A model generated the notes under the pieces. It saw nothing but the letters and a program-made list of their open reading frames with translations, was not told where the DNA came from and ran no database searches. From Alnus glutinosa (taxonomy: Eukaryota; Streptophyta; Magnoliopsida; Fagales; Betulaceae): a DNA stretch of 64,000 nucleotides. Positions within the stretch are counted from its first letter, which is position 1; every line of letters starts with the position of its first letter. This document shows, piece after piece, positions 44,130-54,638 of this stretch. The DNA lies in NCBI RefSeq assembly GCF_958979055.1, contig NC_084890.1:24464149-24528148 (forward strand), written 5' to 3'. Position numbers and translations under genes: made by a program.

Positions 44130-45790
44130 TACAAAACATTTATAAAACATTAACGAGTCATCACAGTGGCACGACAACATGTCGCTCAGCCAACATACGT
44201 ACACGCTCCATACCATGTACTTGATATTCAGAGTAATATCTAGAAGCGGAATAATTGTAATATAACAACCATAACGGAAAACACATCTAAAAATAACTAG
44301 TGGTCCATACAAAAGAGCTATATATCTGTCTAACAGCTTAAGGTTTACATTTACCCATTGATACAAAAGAATGGCTACACAAAAGAATATGTGACACCTA
44401 CGTCACTAGCCATATACAAAATACCCCAAAAGAGTGAACTCCATGGTCCAACTCAGTACGACTATCGCGGTGTGCTTCAATCGTAGTATCCCAAATACGC
44501 AGCTACAGGGTCTTCCTCAAAGTCAGGTGTACCTGCAGTCACAAGAACTACATCTATACGGTTGTAGGGGTTTGCCATATCCGTATAGGTGGAATTATGA
44601 GCCCACCATCTTAGCATAAATAAATACACTAAGACCTCAGAGGTATACTATTCACTGAGTTTTCGCAAAGAACCAACTTTTCCTTTTTAGTCATGCGTAC
44701 ACTATAACAGCTACCAATTTTATAAACTTTTGTTTGAAAATCCTCATAGCTGATATAGCATACACTGACAAATAGAAAGCATTTTAACATACTATGCATC
44801 TAATATTATTCGTAGGAGATTCATTATAGAAAACAATGGCATTTAAATCATGCAACCATCCGATACCAATATACATAAGTTCTTTTTCTATCGAGACTCT
44901 TATGCATACTAATACGTCTAGCAAAACTACAATATACTTATCATGAAAACATCACACAATTTAAACAATGCTATGCATGCTCATGATAGTCTTTTTGTTC
45001 ATTGTGAGGCTTACCTTCTCTTCCATTATTATGAGCCTTACGCTCTCTTCGTTATTTTGAGCCTTATGCTCTCTTTGTTATTATGAGCCTTACGCTCTCT
45101 TCGTTATTATGAGCCTTACGCTCTCTTTGTTATTATGAGCCTTACGCTCTCTTCGTTATTATGAGTCTTACGCTCTCTTCCGTTATTATGAGCCTTACGC
45201 TCTCTTTGTTATTATGAGCCTTACGTTCTCTTTCATTATTATGTGTTCATGCTTTATGCTTTACAATTCAAACTCTATACTCTTATTCTTTGCAAATCAT
45301 GCTTTCTGACTCTATATTCATATTCTTTGCAAATCATGCTTTCTTCAAATACCATGAACCAATCATCATGAAACTTCATCATTCTTCTTTGCATAATTAA
45401 ATCCCAACTGCAATACACTTTCAGATACTTCAAATCAATTCAAAACCTTTCATTCATGCATCATTTCGTAACATTATTGATATTTCAATATAATTGAAAC
45501 TACTTAAACCATCCAAAACATACATGTTAACATATCGTTGGTTTAGTAAGAAAATCATATATCATTTGCATTTCAATAAAATACATAAAAATATATTTTC
45601 TCAGTGAGTAGAATACTCACCTTGACTGCAAGTCCTAGGCTCACTCCCCAAAGTGCCGCTGAACACACATATTGCACTCATTTTTAGTTTCCATCCAATA
45701 ATTACACTAACTATCACTTAAGTCCTTCAATAACTATTTTACCCATTAAATGCCTAAACTCATACTTTACAGTATTCCTAAGCTTATAAA
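44086..45790 (-). mobile_element. Truncated gypsy-type LTR
   Basis: Begins TGTGAGGACCCG (a common gypsy LTR start), followed by a 28-bp T-run. It shares 'ctcagtgagta-gaatactcac' with the LTRs at 8976 and 13466, with an AT box ('cttataaata', 45781-45790) about 165 bp further on, the same spacing as in those LTRs. This places the LTR on the minus strand. It breaks off at about 45790 in sequence belonging to a MULE. No internal region follows, so it is a truncated or solo LTR. Confidence 0.6.
45022..45244. repeat. 26-bp minisatellite in the truncated LTR
   Basis: About eight to nine tandem units of 'ttattatgagccttacgctctctt(c/t)g', with the first and last degenerate. Confidence 0.9.
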
Positions 45791-45794
45791 TAAA

Positions 45795-47101
45795 AATCCT
45801 AATTTTTATATTAAAAATTAAAACTTAAAAATCTTTAAAATTTAATTAAAAAAAATATTAAAATTTAAAAATTTAAAAAATTTGAAAAAAATAAAATCAC
45901 AAGGGGGTGGCTGAGCCACCCACCTTGGCCACCATGGGGGTGGCCATTTTGGCCAAAATGGTGGCTCTTTGAAGATCGGTTTTGGCCCTTGGGAGTGGTC
46001 CAAACCCTCCAAATTTTGTTTTTCCCATTTTGTCTTTGGGGTGGCCAAACCACCCCCATAGGCCATAAGGGTGGTTCGGTCACCCCCAGACCGGCTGATC
46101 TAGGGGTGGCCAAACCACCCCTAAGGGAAAAACCGATCTTGCCATTTTTTTTTGTCCAGGGAGGTGGTTCGGCCACCCTAGACCGGCCAGCCACCCCCTT
46201 GGCCAAAATGGAGGTGGCTGGCCACCCCCATGGTGGCCAAGGAGGTGGTTGAGCCACCCTTTTTTTATTTTATTATTATTTTTGGGTTAAACACCTTTTT
46301 AGTCCTTAAGTTTTCACAACTTTATTTTTTAGCTCCAGAATTTCAAATTGCATCATAGATGGTACCTTAATTTTAAGAAAAGACCGAATTGGTACATCGG
46401 TTAAGTTTTGTGTCAAAGAACTAACTGTCTGCTACGTGTCAAACTCTGAGGTTGACAAGTGGCACTATATAAAAAAAATTAAAAATTAAAATCTTTAAAA
46501 ATTAATTAAAAAAAATTGATTTGGGGTGGCTGGCTGGTCTGGGGTGGCCGAACCACCCCCATGGGGTGGTTCGGCCACCCCTTAGACAGGAAAAAAAAAT
46601 GGCAAGATCGGTTTTGCCCTTGGGGGTGGCCGAACCACCCCCAAGGGCCAAAACACATCTTGATTTTTTTTTTTGTTTTTTTTTTGTCAAGGGGTGGCTA
46701 AACCACCCCATGGGGGGTGGTTTGGCCACCCTAGACCGGCCAAAGGGGTGGCTCAGCCACCCCTTTGTGTTTTTATTTTTTCATTTTTTAAAAATTTTTA
46801 ATATATATTTTTAAAATTTTTTAATTTTTTAATTTTTTTATATAGTGCCACGTGTCAACTTCTGAGGTTGATACGTGGTGAGCCGTTAGTTTTTGGACGG
46901 AAAACTTAACTGATGTACCAATTCGATATTTTCCTAAAATTGAGGTACCATATGTGGTGCAAATTGAAATTCATGAACTAAAAAATAAAATTATGAAAAC
47001 TCAGTAATCATAGGAGTACTTAACCCTTTATTTTTTAATTAATTTTTAAAAAATTTTAATTTTTAATTTTTAATTATTTTATATAGTGCCATGTATCAAC
47101 C
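45795..47101. mobile_element. Truncated MULE-like element (host of the nested element at 46284)
   Basis: The left portion (45795-46283) has AT-rich arm sequence like the inner arm of the 23630 element, and then a GC-rich palindromic core of GGTGGCTGAGCCACC-type words. The right portion (47027-47101) has the matching 'aatttttaatt…tatagtgccatgtatcaacctc' arm and stops directly against the F-box stub at 47102. The outer TIR ends are missing on both sides. A complete smaller element is inserted between the two portions. Confidence 0.6.
46284..47026. mobile_element. Mutator-like element nested in the 45795-47101 remnant
   Basis: 743 bp, from GGGTTAAACACCTTTTTAGT to …GGAGTACTTAACCC. The arms of about 200 bp share CCACGTGTCAAC-TCTGAGGTTGA with the 23630 element but have different tips. 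Flanks ATTATTTTT (46275-46283) and TTTATTTTT (47027-47035) fit a 9-bp duplication with one change. The core (46520-46770) consists of GGGGTGGCCGAACCACCCC-type palindromes. Confidence 0.75.
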
Positions 47102-47264
47102 TCACACCATCTACGCGCTCGTCCGGATCTCGAATGCCTCTAGTCTCATAAGGATTGACGCTGTCATGTCCCGGGGCATAGCCAACAAGTTGCGGAATGC
47201 GTCTGCAAGGTCAGGAGAAGGCCAGGGTCCATCGTGATATTTTCTCTGTAAGGGTATCAGACAT
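47102..47264 (-). pseudogene. F-box/LRR copy 6, 5' stub
   Basis: The minus strand carries the beginning of exon 1: the conserved ATG (47262-47264), a frameshift a few codons later (MSDTLTEKISRWTLAFS, then stop), and in the other frame FRNLLAMPRDMTASILMRLE and AFEIRTSA. The match ends at 47102 against MULE arm sequence, so the rest of the gene is gone. A Pack-MULE lies 180 bp upstream of the ATG. Confidence 0.85.
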
Positions 47265-47811
47265 GGGCAACGGTGTCTGGACGTGTCTGGTTTTAAAGAA
47301 GATAGAAAGAAGATTCGAGAAGTAAGATTTGAGAGTGAAAAAATGAAGAGTAAAGCGTGAGTTGAAGATGAAGCTGTCAAGCACACAATCCAAGGCCACC
47401 TGTGAGTGAAAGATGGGCTGGGAATGCTCATAAATAAATGTAAGGATTAAATATAAAAAAGCTCCCCAAACTACCGTCCGTTCTCCGGATGATCTTTGAA
47501 CTACCAATGCTTGCTATTCGGCCCCCCAAATTACCAATTGCTTATTTTTAGCCGTCATCTGTCACTTTGTGCCATCTAAGCGAACAAAAGCCGAGTCAGG
47601 TGCACGTGACTCTTTTAGTCCAAAAATCCGAAAATGCTCTTCTCCTTATGGTATGAAATTCTGAAAATGTCCTCAGAAACAATACATGCGAATTGCGGCA
47701 CGAACAACGACACAACCTTGGCCGTCGAATTAGAAGACGAAGTCTAAGTAGAGGCAAACCACCTCCATCGCCTCGAAGCTTTTGCTCCCACCATTACTGC
47801 CAACGCCGCCC

Positions 47812-47908
47812 ATGCCTTGCCCATTCATCCCTTACCCTGCCTTCTTAGCACTAAAGAAACTTGAATTAGATGATGACTTCATTGATAAAGGAACCAACAC
47901 CTGCAAAG
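47812..47908 (+). other. Possible third captured exon in the Pack-MULE
   Basis: An open plus-strand run (PCPFIPYPAFLALKKLELDD, then DFIDKGTNTCK) ends at CAAAG|GTATTT, a good splice donor, and then AT-rich sequence follows. The composition is protein-like, but I do not recognise the family. Confidence 0.35.
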
Positions 47909-48003
47909 GTATTTTTTCTTCATGTTGAAAGGTTGGGGGTAAAATGGGAATAGACTAAAATGTTGGCTTCTTGATTCCCAATTTTTTTTTTGTTTTTTCA
48001 TAG

Positions 48004-48172
48004 AGAAATATTAGACATCCCAAATCTTTTTCCCAAAAGTTGGTTCCCAAATGATGTGTCACAATCCCATGAGATTGTGGCACATTTTCCAAAATGATAA
48101 ATCACATGAGATTGTGACACATCATTTGGGAAACAACTTTTGAAAAAAAAATTTGGGATACCTAGCATTCCT
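48004..48172. mobile_element. MITE nested in the Pack-MULE
   Basis: A near-hairpin of about 170 bp ('catcccaaatctttttccc', 'cccaaatgatgtgtcacaat' mirrored on the right). It is flanked on both sides by a direct copy of 'aaaggttgggggtaaaatgg' (47928 and 48185 onward). Confidence 0.7.
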
Positions 48173-48271
48173 TTTTTTCATATTGAAAGGTTGGGGGTAA
48201 AATGGGAATAGACTAAAATATTGGCTTCTTTTTCAGATTTTTCTCCTTATCCGTACTAATACAAACAGAGA

Positions 48272-48304
48272 AAGGGGGGGGGGGGGGTTGGAGGGGAGGG
48301 GGAA
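48272..48304 (+). repeat. Long G-run
   Basis: About 16 consecutive G residues, followed by further G4-G5 blocks to 48303. On the plus strand this is a strong candidate for a quadruplex-forming sequence. It may also be an assembly- or polymerase-slippage-prone site. Confidence 0.8.
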
Positions 48305-48733
48305 AGGGTTTACTAAACATGGCGGTTGTCTTTTTCTCAGCTTTTCCAGCGACCCAATGCAGTTAGGGACAACACTGACACATGTCCAACATGCATGCAT
48401 GTGAATTGAGGTGGCTGCCATCTACACCTCTTCTCAAAGGTAGCCATCTACACCATTTCTAAGCTACGTACGAGGAAAAGACATGCACCAAACTCACTCA
48501 CTCATGGAAAACAACCACGTACGCTAAACAAGAGATACTGACAGATGTCCAACATGTGTGCACAATACAAAATACCCGAAACAAAGCTAGCGTGGTAATC
48601 CTGTAGCACCTCTACATGTTCCACCACCTTCTTCTCCACCTCCTCTTCCACTGCCTCCGCCGCTTCCTTGATACTCAAAGACAGATGATCAAACTCCCTC
48701 CTCATCAAGAACCTCCCAGTCAGTGGGACTCAC

Positions 48734-49290
48734 TCGACAACATCATGCATCTTTACAGTGCCCTTGTAGGCACCATCTTGCAATAACAAGAGTCTTTCAG
48801 ATTTTCAATCAAAGCAATTCCTCTATTGACTGAATGCTCATAGTTTTCTTGTTCATCTATCAAACCTTTTGCGACCCAGTATTGTACTAGTTCACTTATT
48901 TCAATTGAAAAGTCCTCAGGAAAACAAAGAACAACAGAGGAAACAAGGTTTTATGTTTTTACCTTCTAATGAGTTGTAACTCCATTTCAAAGGCTTATAG
49001 AGCTTATCCTAGACAGTCGACACCTCCTGTACAAGGCACTGACGTTCACAACTCATTTAAGGCATATTTCCATAGCTAGACCATAGTCTTTCCTCTCATA
49101 GCAGTTCCCATGGCGATGATTGTCAAAGGCAATCCACAACATCGATCTTTTAGCAATTGCTTCTGCAATTTCCTCCCAAACATCATCTAGAATGAGTAGA
49201 AATTTTTCTTCCTTCTCAAGTCTTTGATAAAGTCGAATAGCCATTCGCTCCAAGCTTTCGTCCATTGTCGCCTCCAAATTCAATCTTGAG
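48734..49290 (-). pseudogene. Captured NLR (NB-ARC) resistance-gene fragment
   Basis: Reading from 49290 leftward: ESLERMAIRLYQRLEKEEKF, the kinase-2 motif LLILDDVWEEI (about 49171-49201), an internal deletion, the GLPL segment CCGLPLTIIAMGTAM in a shifted frame, WKYALNEL, then PLKWSYNSLE, FPEDFSIEISELVQYW, GLIDEQENYEHSVNRGIALI and finally the MHD motif (KMHDVVE, about 48734-48752). This order is that of coiled-coil-type, RPS2-like NLRs. Multiple frameshifts and stops make it non-coding as a protein. It lies inside the TIRs of the Pack-MULE, antisense to the P450 fragment. Confidence 0.85.
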
Positions 49291-50084
49291 CTATTTGTGT
49301 CTAGACCTTTTTTATGTCCAAATTCTTTGAAACAGAAACCCATATGACAATGCCAAAAGACTGCATTGAAGAAATATACTCATCAAGAACCCCATCTCTA
49401 TGACTATGCAGAAGCCTCCGCCATGGAAGTAGACCAAGATGGGGAGCTTTTGGTTTTGGACGGCTGTTTGGTCGGGTGTAGGGAGGTAGAGACTAGCAGA
49501 GATGGAGGGGTCATGTGAAATAGTGATGCCTTTTGATGCGGACGAAAGGGAGAAGCTCTATGTCTAGGTTGTGATTCTCTTCAACTTTTCTAAGTTTTGT
49601 TTGGACGTGCACTAGCCTCTTAACTCAAACAGGTTTAATTGAAACGATGCGTTTTTGTACTATAGTAAAGGCAAATGTTTAAAGGGCAGCGTTTGTAATT
49701 ACTGTGGATCGCTTTCTTTGTGAGAATTGTTTGCACGTGTAAAACCTTCACTGCAATGGCTGTTCTGTTTAGAAGAACTCCCTTGTAGACACGTCCATAG
49801 CTTCTCTTATGGCCTTAAAATGATAGGCGTAAGATTCTTATCTGTACGTGGAAGCAAGATGCGGTCAATCACTAGCTTGCAAAGACTGGGCTTCTAGCCC
49901 ATGTCCACCATCTGCAGTTCTACGTCACCATCTTTTTATCAACTTGCATGGGACACCCAGATGTGAAAAGCTCCTTGTTGTGAAGCGCCTCTAGCCTTTC
50001 TTTTCTTGTAGATGTTCACAAGCCCACATGGTCCATGCTGGCTCTAGGATGGGACCACGCTGACCCCTTTGAACAAAGGAATCA

Positions 50085-50335
50085 AAGATGCAAGGATGGA
50101 GGAGCTCTAGGGAAAGGACCGGTTCGAGTTTAAAAATAACCGTTGGTTCGATGGGATCGACGCCGGTGGAGAGCTGAAACAGGTGAGTCCGTACAAGTTT
50201 TCGATTTTCCAGGCTGGTCTGAGGGTGTGTCTTTGGAAGAAGATGGCCTTTATACAGATGAAGTATGTGGTGTCTACGATTCTGAGGCGGTTCCAGCTCA
50301 CGCCGAGGCCGGTGCCGGACACCCTTCATCTCTGA
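50085..50335 (+). pseudogene. Captured cytochrome P450 C-terminal fragment
   Basis: One frame reads DARMEEL-stop-GKDRFEFKNN, RWFDGI, then PYKFSIFQAGLRVCLWKKMA and FIQMKYVVSTILRRFQLTPR, stopping at TGA 50333-50335. This is the ERR-triad/heme-binding end of a P450, closest in pattern to CYP94/CYP86 fatty-acid hydroxylases (FQAGPRVCLGKEMAFIQMKY). The heme Cys codon (50228-50230) is kept, but Pro, Gly and Glu of the motif are changed, and TAG replaces the usual Trp codon at 50108-50110. It is a gene fragment, not a functional enzyme. Confidence 0.82.
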
Positions 50336-50355
50336 TGATATGAGATTGAAAAATA

Positions 50356-50397
<42 letters not shown>
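50356..50397. repeat. Poly(A) run of about 42 bp
   Basis: An uninterrupted A tract directly 3' of the P450 fragment in the Pack-MULE. It could be a relic of a retroposed transcript or a slippage product. No target duplication is visible around it. Confidence 0.85.
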
Positions 50398-50400
<3 letters not shown>

Positions 50401-50653
50401 AAAATAACCGGATGACTTTCAAACATAAAGGCATTTTTGGGCTTTTGAGCTAAAAGAGTAATGTGTTGTGCACGTGATTCGGTTTTCGTCCACTTAAATA
50501 GCATAAAGTGACGGAAGTGGTTAAAAAATAAGCAAGTGGTAGTTTGGGGGGCCGAACTGCAAGCACCGGTAGTTCAAGGGGTCATTCGGAGAACGGGTGG
50601 TAGTTTAGAGGGTTTTTTTTTGTATTTAACCCTAAATGTAAAAAAAGTATGAG

Positions 50654-50885
50654 CTTGTTTGGCAAGGGAGAGAAAATTCTCTCTCCCCTTCTTCACTTTT
50701 TTAAAAAACAATCAATTTCAAAACATTTTAACTTTATATCACATCAATAATTTTTTATTACTATTTAAAAAAAATCACTACAATACAAAATTTTTTCACT
50801 TTTCTATATAAATTTTTTTTACTTTATATCACATTTATCACTTTTTACTACTACCTCTAATTCACATGCCCTTACCATACAAGGA
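50654..50885. mobile_element. Small TIR element (MITE)
   Basis: The ends CTTGTTTGGCAAGGG and the inverse of CCCTTACCATACAAG are 232 bp apart around an AT-rich interior. The flanks ('…gtatgag' and 'gactatgag') agree imperfectly, so the target duplication is unsure. It sits in the upstream flank of the F-box copy 6 stub, 12 bp from the Pack-MULE duplication. Confidence 0.6.
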
Positions 50886-52257
50886 CTATGAGTTTTGTTG
50901 GTTTGAAATTTAGCTATCGAAAACATACAAAATTTTTACTTTATCTACACACTTTTCTATATGCATGCAAATATATTATTTGTTTATACTCTCGATTTTT
51001 TTTCTAATTATTATTTTTTTTAAATAATAAGGGCCGACATTACACATTTTTTAAAGTATTAGAACCCGTTCTACCGTTGATCGAATTAGGCAGTCATTAA
51101 GCTCCTAAATTAATTAATGAATATTAATTTAAAAAAAAAATTAATAATAAAATAGTTAAATGCTTGATTACAGTCAATATTTTTTAATTAAGGCTCCTAA
51201 TTATAATAATAAATAATTAAAAAATGCATTAATATCATTTAATTTTCCTAAAGACTTAATTTCCAACAATACTTTCTTGAAATAAGTGTTAAAAAAATGA
51301 TAGTATTAAATAAGAGAATCAAATAATAAGAGATGTAAAAAAATCATTGCTCTCTTAGGAAGGATGGAAAGAATGAAAATAATAATAATAATATTCAATT
51401 GCGTTGTGGGTAGAAATTTTTTGAAATTTGTGATTAGCATTGAACAGCCAAAATTCCAATAAGAATTCAAATGCCAATTGGATCATTTGCAAGAAACATG
51501 GATTGCTTTAGCATTCACTACTAATAATATATACTTTATTCCAAAAGTTAAAAAGATAGAAATTATGCTACACAAATCAAACGTTTAAAAAAAATGAAAA
51601 AAATAAAATTAAATGCAAAGATGAAAAGTTTCAAAATATTTTATTCAATTATAAACTCCTCTTTATAAGTTTCTTTTTTTTTTTCTCATTATTTTCCTAT
51701 TCAAGTCTTATTCAAGTTTGAATTATTCTCTTCTTCTACAATTTGACTTCCCACATCGCCTAAGCTATACAAGTCTAATTCAAATTAACTCCTTGTTTAA
51801 TGCAATATGAAAAATTTCAGTAATTAGAAAGTCTAGTTAGAAGGTAGATTATGTTTTGCCAAAAAAAAAAAAAAAGAACAATACAATTATAAAAAAAAGT
51901 ATAAATTATAAATAAACATGCATGGAAACTTTTAATTTTTAATTTCATTGTGTGAGAAATACAATTTTTATGGTTCAATTTCATAGGATGTTAAATTGTT
52001 CACATCTTCTACTTCGTTGGAATGTTAAATTGTTCACAATTTTTATGGTTCAATGACATGGGATGTTAAATTGTTAAAGCTTTTTACTCTTATCAATTAT
52101 CATTATGCTTTGTTGATGGGAGAAAACAAGTTTTTTAGAATTTCATCTTTACATGAACACAAAACTTTTTATTAATTATTGAAATGGGGCTTTTAGTTTA
52201 GTTCACAAGCTAATCAGTTACCAAAAATATAAATTTATTTATTTTTTATTAAAAGAA
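50886..52257. other. Upstream flank of copy 6, paralogous to the copy 1 flank; no gene
   Basis: Matches 1390-2340 in order and orientation to about 51740, then continues with sequence also found near 5725-5860 ('ctccttgtttaatgcaatatgaaaa'). AT-rich and non-coding. Confidence 0.5.
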
Positions 52258-52822
52258 AATCAGTATTTTTTTGAATTTTTATTTTTTACAAAACAAAACT
52301 AAAATTATGTAAATGCCACTCAAAAATATATGCCTCGCCTCACAATCCCTGCCCCGCACAGACTACCTCTTTTTGGTGCGGTTTACGGGTTAAAAATCAT
52401 CAACCCACACGGGTGCGGGGAGGGGCCAAAAAGGGCGAAAAACCGGCCCGTCCCGCTCCGTGCCCACCCCTAGTTCTACTGCATCAGTTCAAACCACTAG
52501 TCGCAACGCCATTGGTGGCTTAGCCTCTACCAAAGACGACATTGCACGCGCTCCTGCAGCCTACCTCTTCGACTTATTTGTTAAAAATAATAATAATAAT
52601 AAAAAAAAAGATAATACGCATTGAAACGTTCAAAAGAAAGAGAGCGCCCTTCAAAAAAAAAAAAAGAAAGAGAGCGGGATCACGTGAGGTGTGCGTGCAC
52701 CAAAACTTGTGCCTAATGAGACTATGAGCCCTAGGCTTACGTGGCCTACCTCTGAATAGTATTTGTAAAATTATTTTAGGCGGTTGTATAGTGCTGAAGG
52801 TCTATTTTATTGTGTTTTTTTC

Positions 52823-52824
<2 letters not shown>

Positions 52825-52861
<37 letters not shown>
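52825..52861. repeat. (TAA)n microsatellite
   Basis: About twelve ATA/TAA trinucleotides. The paralogous site near 31918 has only two, so the expansion is local. Confidence 0.9.
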
Positions 52862-52864
<3 letters not shown>

Positions 52865-52877
52865 TAAAAAAGAGAGA

Positions 52878-53293
52878 TTTTTTTTTTTTTTTTTTTTAAC
52901 AAAGGAACATCTTCTCATTAAAACAAGATGATCATTACAGCCTAGAGGCCAAAAGGTCTCTACAAGAAAAAGAAGAAATAAATAAAGGTAAATCCTCAAC
53001 CCAAACATGAGATAAATAATGTGAGGAAGCCTTTCTAGCTAAGAGATGAGCCACTTCATTTGCTTCTCTACAACAATGACTCCACTTACAGACAGAAAAA
53101 CAAAAAATTTTCTGCATAGCATCCATAAAATGCCCAATTCTATCAAGGGAGAAATCTAGTCAACATAAGCCTTTGATGACTTGTAGAGAATCACCTTCAC
53201 TTTCAATGTTTACAAAACTCATATCACAACAAAATTTCATAGCACACAAGGCTGTCATAGCTTGTAAAGCTTTTGTGGATCCTTTATGTGCTG
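52878..53293 (-). mobile_element. 5'-truncated LINE with RNase H-like remnant
   Basis: A 416-bp insertion relative to the paralogous site near 31945. The left side is a T-run of about 20 (a poly(A) tail on the minus strand). Target duplication AAGAGAGA is at 52870-52877 and 53294-53301. The minus strand reads ALQAMTALCAMKFCCDMSFV, NIESEGDSLQVIKGL, a stop, then HCCREANEVAHLLARKASSH and YLSHVWVEDLP, the end of the RNase H-like (RVT_3) domain found in plant LINE proteins. The internal stop and truncation make it inactive. Confidence 0.88.
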
Positions 53294-54638
53294 AAGAGAG
53301 AGGTTATTATGACATAAAGTCAACAAGGCTGCAATGCTGCTACGTACTGACTTATGAAAGGTCTTACTATTAATGTGGTTATCTTTTCCTAAAAGGAACT
53401 CATCTTAAAGGAACTACACATTTAGATTAGGCTATATTCTACTTTGCTTCTTTACAATATGGATTTACCGCCAATTTAATGTCAATCTTGAAGCATTCAT
53501 GCGGATCACAATCTTTGCGTATGGTTAATTGTTCATTTTTTGATGTGACTGTAAAAATTACTGTCAAAAGCAAGTCAAGAAGTGTGTTTTCACGCGAATC
53601 ACAATCTTTACGTATTATTAACTAATCATGCTAACTTAATGATGTGAGTAAAAATTATAGTTAAAAGCAAGTCACATAGTAATTAAAACTAGACAATTAG
53701 AGTATATGCAGCACTCATTCTTAGGAAATTGTCTCATGTATGGTTCTTCAAATTTTAATTATTATTTTAAATTAAATGGGTAAAATTTATCAGATCGATC
53801 AGCATTTGTTTTTTCATTTTTTTTTTCAATCCAATATTTATTGCTCAATATTTTACGATATTTAAAAGGGTTTACAACAAAATAATTCTCTTAAAGAGTT
53901 GTAACTGACAACTATTATAGTGATAGACTCACGAATGAAAGTTGATTTGAAGACTTCTTCAAGTATAATTTATTCATATGAAATTTAGAAACAATATTGA
54001 ACATGAAAAATGTTATATATCACATCATTATTTTATCACTATCTCATAATATTGATATCAATCTTGGATTAAACATTATTAAAAGAAAAACAATCAATTG
54101 TGAATCGACAAAATCATGTCAATATAGTAAAATAGGATTACAATAGATAGCATTACTCATTAGACATTGGATCAAAGCAGACGAAACTAGCTATACATTG
54201 CCCCCCAAAAATTTATGGGATAAACTTCCAAAATTAATTTTTTTACTCTACCAACTACAAAAGTCTAAAAAAAAAAAAAACAAAACAAAACAAAAAAACC
54301 AAAAAAAAAATTGCCTCTCCTAAATTTATAGTTCCACCGCTGATAAAAACAACAAATGCCCATATCATGATAATTGGATTAGGGAAAATAAATAAAATAT
54401 ATGCATTATATAACAAAGAAGGTATAAAGAAAAAAAAAAAAAAGAATAAAAAAAAAGGTATAAAAAAGACATAATTTGAAGCCTAAAATCTCTCCGTTTC
54501 AAATGAAAATATATATAACGGTGCACATGAAATCAATGCATTCAAAATATTAGGAGACAAGAGTTGAGTCATTTGATTTACGTAGTGAAAACAAAAATCC
54601 CCATCGTAAAATCTCAGTAGTCAGGGTGATCGTAAGCT

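Larger units (their letters stand above)
47444..50632. mobile_element. Pack-MULE carrying NLR and P450 gene fragments
   Basis: 3,189 bp. The TIRs are about 200 bp. The left starts GGATTAAATATAAAAAAGCT. The right, reverse-complemented, starts GGGTTAAATACAAAAAAAAA, and both continue with 'aaactacc-…-ccgttctccg'. The 9-bp target duplication TAAATGTAA is at 47435-47443 and 50633-50641. Between the TIRs there is no transposase, but there are pieces of at least two unrelated host genes on opposite strands: an NB-ARC region (48734-49290, minus) and a cytochrome P450 C-terminus (50085-50335, plus). A possible third exon is at 47812-47908. This is the definition of a Pack-MULE. Confidence 0.9.
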
